Shown here: positions 59,763 to 64,000 of the stretch, in pieces
Layout of the letters: every line of letters starts with the position of its first letter
Position numbering within the stretch: position 1 is the stretch's first letter
Source: Cryobacterium sp. SO1
GTDB taxonomy: Bacteria; Actinomycetota; Actinomycetes; Actinomycetales; Microbacteriaceae
Direction of reading: 5' to 3'
DNA: 64,000 bases
Assembly (NCBI RefSeq): GCF_004210215.2
Contig: NZ_CP067394.1
Location: 2,790,001 to 2,854,000, forward strand
Program-made: the position numbers and the translations under genes
The notes under the pieces: model-generated
The model's input: only the letters and a program-made list of their open reading frames with translations
Told to the model about the DNA's origin: nothing
Databases searched by the model: none

Positions 59763-59782
59763 CAACTAAACCGGTTAAGTTG
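59763..59782. promoter_or_regulatory. LacI-like operator upstream of the secreted toroid protein
   Basis: CAACTAAACCGGTTAAGTTG is palindromic except for one pair and has a central CG. It sits 4 bp before the start codon of the minus-strand gene, so it would overlap the leader or promoter. The cognate regulator is unknown. Confidence 0.55.
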
Positions 59783-60049
59783 GGCCGAGTCAAGAGTAAA
59801 TCTCACTTCGACCGCCGTAACGGATGCGCCGCGGTGACCCCGACCGCCCTCCCGCGACACACGGGGTGAACCTGTGACACCCGGGTCGAAGCGCTCAGCA
59901 CGCCCGCCGCGGTGCCCGCACCTCCTACCGGTCACCGCAGCCGCTATAGCGGGTGCGGTCGCCCATCCGGGGTGCGGCGACGGCGTTCCGGGTGAGAACG
60001 ACGCGCACGTTGAGAGCGTCCCCGGCGGTCCTGCCCGACCGGGGCCGGG

Positions 60050-60316
60050 TCAGTAGGCGTCCTTGCGGTGATCCACGGTCAGGGCAAGGACAACCATCGT
60101 GTCGTCCCGAATCTGGGCGAGAATGCGATAGTCCCCCACGCGGTAGCGCCACACGCCGGAGTGGCTGGCAGTCAAGCCTTTCCCGCGTTGGCGTGGATCG
60201 TCGAGGTGTTCGACGCCTTCGAGGTACGTCAGAACTCGCCGCTGCACAGCGCGGTCCAACCTGCGGAACTGACGATCAAATTGCTCGGTGGTCTCAACGT
60301 GCCACCGGGCGGTCAC
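60050..60316 (-). CDS. RelE/ParE family toxin
   Basis: 88-residue toxin: VETTEQFDRQFRRLDRAVQRRVLTYLEGV, then RGKGLTASHSGVWRYRVGDYRILAQIRDD and VVLALTVDHRKDAY, with the conserved R-x-x-Y-R-I core and C-terminal H-R-x-x-x-Y. It likely cleaves mRNA on the ribosome. The GTG start overlaps the antitoxin stop by 4 nt. Confidence 0.9.
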   Translation of the reverse strand: MTARWHVETTEQFDRQFRRLDRAVQRRVLTYLEGVEHLDDPRQRGKGLTASHSGVWRYRVGDYRILAQIRDDTMVVLALTVDHRKDAY

Positions 60317-60534
60317 AAGTCAGACTCGGCCTTCAGCTCCGAGAGCGGTCGGGAGCGACGGTCGGCTGCCTCAAAAGCATCCACTGCCTCGTCCGCCACG
60401 AAGGCATCCTCAAGGTCGGTCAGATGCGCGCGGAGTGCGGCTCGCACATAGAAGCTCTTGGAGCGCCCCGTGCGCTGCGACAGCTTCTCCAGGCGCTCTT
60501 CTTCATCGAGCGTGAGCCGGATCGAGATCGTCAC
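60313..60534 (-). CDS. RHH-fold antitoxin (RelB type)
   Basis: 73-residue antitoxin. The N-terminus TISIRLTLDEEERLEKLSQR followed by TGRSKSFYVRAALRAHL is a ribbon-helix-helix DNA-binding domain. The tail (LEDAFVADEAVDAFEAADRR) would wrap the toxin. GTG at 60534 with GGAGGT at 6 nt. The AT-rich 60545-60580 upstream, with ACATGT at its centre, is a candidate autoregulatory operator. Confidence 0.88.
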   Translation of the reverse strand: MTISIRLTLDEEERLEKLSQRTGRSKSFYVRAALRAHLTDLEDAFVADEAVDAFEAADRRSRPLSELKAESDL

Positions 60535-60630
60535 GGTGCCACCTCCATAGATAAGACATGTTTACACAAAGGATACGACCATCTCTAAAGTCCGTCCAGT
60601 CTCTGCCCGAGCAGCCGGGCTGCCGGCCAC

Positions 60631-61197
60631 TCACCGAGCATTCGCCGGGCTGCACCCTGCCGGGGGCGAGTTCCCGCTGATCGCGAAGTCCCCACAGCTG
60701 AGAAACCGGGCCTGGTTGGCGCCGAGCACGTACGACGCGATGACGATGCCGAGCACGACCACGGCGATGAGCCACTTCGACCGCAGCGGGGTGCCTGCCG
60801 CGAAGTCGGGCCACACGATGCGCACCAGCACCCACAGGGTGAACGGGATGCCCACGATCACGGCCGCGAACGCCGCCAGGTCCAACAGGGCGATACTGAC
60901 ATCGGTCACCGTGTCGTGGGCGACGAAGCTGAGCAGCAGCCAGACCGAGGGCAGCAGCAACAGACCCGCGCGGGCAAGCCTGCCGCGCAGGGGACGCCGC
61001 TCGACGAGCACGAAGACCAGGGCGGCAACGGATGCGGCCCAGAGCGCCAGGATATCGTCGAAGAAGATCTCGCCCCAGGCACCCAGGGTGAACGCCGGCC
61101 ACCAGGCGATGGCGGCCATGCCCACCATGATCACCCCGGTGGGCACGTCGCGGCGCCGACGGTCCTCCGTCACCGCCACATCCGATGTCTCGCGCAC
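60631..61197 (-). CDS. Multi-helix membrane protein of unknown function
   Basis: 188-residue membrane protein with about five helices (GVIMVGMAAIAWWPAFTLG, ILALWAASVAALVFVLV, AGLLLLPSVWLLLSFVAH, AAFAAVIVGIPFTLWVLV, WLIAVVVLGIVIASYVLGA) and a short Cys-containing tail. The GTG at 61197 is the likely start; the longer upstream frame does not look like protein. A decayed copy of its first codons is at 62276-62366. Confidence 0.65.
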   Translation of the reverse strand: MRETSDVAVTEDRRRRDVPTGVIMVGMAAIAWWPAFTLGAWGEIFFDDILALWAASVAALVFVLVERRPLRGRLARAGLLLLPSVWLLLSFVAHDTVTDVSIALLDLAAFAAVIVGIPFTLWVLVRIVWPDFAAGTPLRSKWLIAVVVLGIVIASYVLGANQARFLSCGDFAISGNSPPAGCSPANAR

Positions 61198-61301
61198 GCC
61201 TGCACGGTAGCCGGGGCCCGGGCTCCTGCGATAGGGCGCCGCGGCGCCGTCGCCAAACTCAGTGCGCTGTAGCTGCACGGTAGCAACGATCCTCCCCGCC
61301 C

Positions 61302-61359
61302 CACAAGTCGTCACTTACGCCGACTATCAATCCAGAGGGAATGCGTGGATGGTTGCGGG
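61302..61359 (+). promoter_or_regulatory. Shared 58-nt regulatory block, copy B
   Basis: 49/58 identical, ungapped, to 26335-26392. It contains AGTCG (61306-61310) and CGACT (61321-61325) with a 10-nt spacer, then TATCAATC and GGATGGTTGCGGG. It ends 26 nt before the start codon of the secreted protein. Confidence 0.65.
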
Positions 61360-61385
61360 CGTCACCTCGACACGGAAGGTGCACA

Positions 61386-62045
61386 ATGCACATGACATCT
61401 GAATCGCAGATGAAGAAGCTAATCTTCGCACTCCCGCTCGCACTCCTCCTTGGTTTCGGCGCCCCGGTGGCCGCCAACGCTGCAGCGGAAGCGCCTCCGA
61501 CTTCGGCTCTCCCGGCCTCGGAGACGGCCAATCTGGAGGCGCTCCTGGCTGCTAGCCACACCGGCGACCACACAAGTTTCGACGCCGCACTCGCGTCGAC
61601 GCTCGGGGCATCCGACGCGTCCATCGTTGAGTACTCCACGTCGTTTGTGGCCGCGGGCGGTACCCTGGCCGACGTGACGACAGCGCACGCATCCGCTCTC
61701 ACCCAGGACGCCGCCACCGAAGGGCTCGCGGCCCTTGCCGCCTGCGAGGGAACCAGCGGCTACACCGGATTGTATTGGTTCGGTTCGCAGGTAGCGCTGG
61801 ATTCGTGCGGCACGAGCGCCTTCATCAACGGGGTGGGCATCGCGGCTGCGGGAGGCGGCGTCTACGCCGCCGCGTCAGCGCTGACCGTCGCCGGTCTACC
61901 CGCTGCGGCTGTGGTCGGCGTGGTGGCTGCTGTCGCCGCACTCGGCGTGGGCTTCTTGAACATCTGCCGTGATGCCAGCGGCACCGGATCGATCTATCTG
62001 AACGGCGGCAGTCCTCTGGCACCGCCGACATGCTGGGGGCAGTAA
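61386..62045 (+). CDS. Secreted Ala/Gly-rich four-cysteine protein (bacteriocin-like)
   Basis: 219-residue exported protein. The signal peptide runs to about residue 35 (KKLIFALPLALLLGFGAPVA, cleavage near ANA). The mature N-terminal half is hydrophilic and helical. The C-terminal half has Cys at AACEG, DSCGT, NICRD and PTCWGQ, spanning a hydrophobic glycine/alanine segment (GGGVYAAASALTVAGLPAAA and on), which suggests membrane insertion with two disulphides. GGAAGG at 6 nt precedes the ATG. A pore-forming bacteriocin-like role is speculation. TAATG overlap with the next gene. Confidence 0.7.
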   Translation: MHMTSESQMKKLIFALPLALLLGFGAPVAANAAAEAPPTSALPASETANLEALLAASHTGDHTSFDAALASTLGASDASIVEYSTSFVAAGGTLADVTTAHASALTQDAATEGLAALAACEGTSGYTGLYWFGSQVALDSCGTSAFINGVGIAAAGGGVYAAASALTVAGLPAAAVVGVVAAVAALGVGFLNICRDASGTGSIYLNGGSPLAPPTCWGQ

Positions 62046-62269
62046 TGAGTATCGCAAGAAGCCTTGTCGTGGCCAAGGTGGTCCTGTCAATTGCAGTGCT
62101 GGCTTTGGTTGTGACTGCCGGATTGCTCGTGACCAGCTTCATCGCCGGTGTCGATACGGAGACCGGCGCGCAACTCTCGCGGACGGGCTCCGGGCTCACG
62201 GTCGGCATGGTTGTGATCGTGGTGCTGCTATCCGGCTGGATCGTCCGTCTCCGTCGCCACCAGGACTAG
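62045..62269 (+). CDS. Small two-helix membrane protein, partner of the secreted protein
   Basis: 74 residues with two transmembrane helices (VLSIAVLALVVTAGLLVTSF and TVGMVVIVVLLSGWIV) joined by a short acidic outside loop and ending RLRRHQD. Its ATG shares an A with the previous stop (TAATG), and GGGGGC is upstream. By size, topology and location it could be an immunity or export helper; that is inference. Confidence 0.65.
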   Translation: MSIARSLVVAKVVLSIAVLALVVTAGLLVTSFIAGVDTETGAQLSRTGSGLTVGMVVIVVLLSGWIVRLRRHQD

Positions 62270-62275
62270 CCGAGC

Positions 62276-62366
62276 ACCCCGACAATCACCAGCAGGCCGA
62301 GCTGCGCCGTGAGCGCCGCCGACGGTCCTCGTCACCGCAGCATCCGGTGTCTCTTGCACGCCCGGG
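62276..62366 (-). pseudogene. Decayed copy of the 5' end of the 60631-61197 membrane protein gene
   Basis: 62318-62363 matches 61155-61201 at about 40 of 47 positions, including GCCGACGGTCCTC and CATCCG.TGTCTC. Reading on, a frameshifted product (QETPDAAVTR then LGLLVIVGVLG, stop) resembles the N-terminus of that protein. Confidence 0.45.
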
Positions 62367-62426
62367 CACCTGTGCGATGGGGCCCCGCAGCACCCGCCCA
62401 GCGCACGGCTACACCGACCAGGGTCG

Positions 62427-64000
62427 CTACGGTTGCGGAGTGGGCGCAGTTGCAGGCGCGGGCGCCACTGCCGGCACGGCCGCGGCAGCGACCGGCACCG
62501 GCACCGGCCCGGCAGCCGCACCCGCACCCGCACCACCCCGCGGCCGACCGAGCCGCCGCCCACGCCGCCGCCGGGACGCTCCCCCGCGCCCGTAAACCAA
62601 CCACATGGTGAACGCCATGATGATCATCAACAGCACCGTGTACACGAAGGTGATCGACATGGCGTCGAGGTTGTTCTCCCCCTCGGTGCTCGCCCGAATA
62701 GCGAGACCCAGCGGCTCGTAGAGCGGGTGGTAGAGGAACACGGCCGCGTCGTAGTCATCCAGCAGGCTGTTGAAGTTGAGCGCGGTGATGGCCGCGGCGG
62801 TGGGCAGCACCAGCGGCACCAGCACGGTGCGCAGGGTGAACAGCGGGCCGGCGCCGAGGATGCGCGCGGCATCCTCGAGGGATTCGGGCACCGACGCGAA
62901 CGCCGCCTTGAGCAGCCGCAGCGTGAACGGGATCTTGATGATCACGTACGCCACCAGCAGCAGCATCGTGGTGCCGGTGAGCACCTGCCCGCCGATCAGC
63001 GGGTTGGGCCGGTCGAAGGTCATCACCAGCGCCAGCGCAATGAGGATCGTCGGCAGGATCCACGGGATGTGCAGCAGGTATTCCAGCAGCGATGTCACCG
63101 GGTTCCGGTGTTTCTGGAACACCCGGGCGACGAACAGCATGCCCAGCACCACGATCAGCGACGCCAGAGCGCTATAGACCACGCTCACCACAAAGGGTTT
63201 CAGCACCGCGGGGGTGCCGAACACGGTGGCGTAGTTGGCCAGCGTGAAGGCGTCCCAGGTGATGGTGCCGGTGCTGATCGCGGTGGCCTCGAGAAACGAG
63301 AACAGCACGATCAACAGCACCGGCAGCGCGTAGATCACGAACAACACATACGCGACCACGTGCACGAGCACGTTCGCCACCGGGTTGCGGATCGGCTGCT
63401 TCTGCAACGGGGTGGCCACCTTGGCCACCGAGAAGTAGGTGCCGCTCTTCTCCACCCGGTTCATCATCGCCAGCAGCACGATCGTGGCCAGGCCCAGGAT
63501 GATCGCCAGCAGCGCGGCCAGGTCGCGGGAGCCGCTGCTCTTGGAGAAGGTGAGGATCATCGGGGCGATGGTCTGGAAGTCGGTGCCGCCGAGCACCAGG
63601 GGCGCGGTCAACGCGCCGAGCCCGGTGAGGAAGGTGAGCACGGTGACGGCGAAGATCATCGGGCGAAGGGCCGGCAAAACGATCCGCCAGAGGATGCGCC
63701 AGGTCGACGCGCCCATATTGCGGGCGGCTTCGATGGTCTGGTAGTCGATCTTCGCCAGCGAGGAGCCCAGGAACAGCATGTGGTTCGTGGTGGTGGCCAG
63801 GGTCATCACCACGACCACCGCGAAGTAGCCGGAGAACCAATTCGGGTCGATGTCGGGGACGACGTTCCGCACCGCGTTGGTGATGAAACCGTACTTGCCG
63901 TAGATGAAGTTGTACCCGGCCGCCAGCACGATGCCGCCGTAGATCAGGGTGGTGGCGTAGCCGAGCCAAAGCACCCGGGAGCCGCGAATGGTGAAGTAGT
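62427..64000 (-). CDS. ABC transporter permease with two fused permease domains, N-terminus cut
   Basis: At least 520 residues; the N-terminus lies beyond the window. Two binding-protein-dependent permease domains are fused, as in iron(III) and aminoethylphosphonate/spermidine-type importers. The first has EAA loop TIEAARNMGASTWRILWRIVLPALRP; the second has SLEDAARILGAGPLFTLRTVLVPLVLP. The C-terminus is an odd basic/Gly-Ala-Pro tail (RGGASRRRRGRRLGRPRG..., then PVAAAAVPAVAPAPATAPTP). Substrate is not readable without the rest of the operon. Confidence 0.88.
   Translation of the reverse strand, partial: YFTIRGSRVLWLGYATTLIYGGIVLAAGYNFIYGKYGFITNAVRNVVPDIDPNWFSGYFAVVVVMTLATTTNHMLFLGSSLAKIDYQTIEAARNMGASTWRILWRIVLPALRPMIFAVTVLTFLTGLGALTAPLVLGGTDFQTIAPMILTFSKSSGSRDLAALLAIILGLATIVLLAMMNRVEKSGTYFSVAKVATPLQKQPIRNPVANVLVHVVAYVLFVIYALPVLLIVLFSFLEATAISTGTITWDAFTLANYATVFGTPAVLKPFVVSVVYSALASLIVVLGMLFVARVFQKHRNPVTSLLEYLLHIPWILPTILIALALVMTFDRPNPLIGGQVLTGTTMLLLVAYVIIKIPFTLRLLKAAFASVPESLEDAARILGAGPLFTLRTVLVPLVLPTAAAITALNFNSLLDDYDAAVFLYHPLYEPLGLAIRASTEGENNLDAMSITFVYTVLLMIIMAFTMWLVYGRGGASRRRRGRRLGRPRGGAGAGAAAGPVPVPVAAAAVPAVAPAPATAPTPQP

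Noticed and set aside
1..64000. tRNA, rRNA or riboswitch genes
   Set aside because: No cloverleaf with a TTCRANNC loop, no rRNA core sequence and no recognisable riboswitch core was seen on either strand by reading.

Overview
The window is very GC-rich and reads as actinobacterial chromosome. Gene content (a DUF2207 protein, an EF-G2-like GTPase, a WS/DGAT acyltransferase, a mycoredoxin-like protein, and sugar ABC operons with no ATPase gene) and the style of the intergenic repeats fit the family Microbacteriaceae; a Cryobacterium-like organism would fit, but that is inference. No rRNA, tRNA or CRISPR array was seen. Both window edges cut genes: a DUF2207 protein at the left and a two-permease ABC protein at the right.

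Layout. 1-12.8 kb holds housekeeping and accessory single genes: DUF2207, aldo/keto reductase, DUF1801, a deazaflavin-type oxidoreductase, an FAD monooxygenase preceded by a coupled 40-codon ORF, GNAT, MFS, glutaredoxin and WS/DGAT. 12.9-19.2 kb is a ROK-regulated alpha-glucoside locus: regulator, lipoprotein, two permeases and a GH13 alpha-glucosidase. 19.4-27.2 kb holds N-formylglutamate amidohydrolase, a peptide/H+ symporter, NUDIX, PPK2, small envelope proteins, an HD hydrolase and a PIN protein. 27.7-34.3 kb is a second sugar locus: a LacI regulator with three operators, a lipoprotein, two permeases and a debranching-type glycosidase. 35.6-42.9 kb has an EF-G-like GTPase, a cold-shock/DUF1294 fusion, a repeat array split by an IS1182-type element, and the proline symporter PutP.

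43.4-54.1 kb is a defence island. jetA, jetB, jetC and jetD (a Wadjet anti-plasmid system) are followed directly by a VapB/VapC toxin-antitoxin pair. All six genes run on the minus strand; five of the junctions are 4-nt overlaps or a 3-nt gap. A pRiA4b ORF-3-like gene and a divergent helical-repeat gene sit upstream. 54.1-64 kb has a zinc-finger DUF2256/DUF3253 protein, a quinone oxidoreductase, a SOUL haem protein, a large secreted helical-toroid protein, a RelE/RHH toxin-antitoxin pair, and a secreted Ala/Gly-rich protein with a small membrane partner.

Three sequence signals are not explained by genes. (1) Sixteen copies of a 58-bp near-perfect palindrome (29+29, centre GGCGCGCC) occur only between genes; one copy is split by the IS element at a CTAG target. 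(2) Two roughly 96-bp elements with terminal inverted repeats look like miniature mobile elements or mobile hairpins. (3) A 58-nt block with an AGTCG-N10-CGACT inverted repeat is 49/58 identical, without gaps, upstream of two otherwise unrelated small envelope/secreted genes 35 kb apart. It looks like a shared regulatory site.
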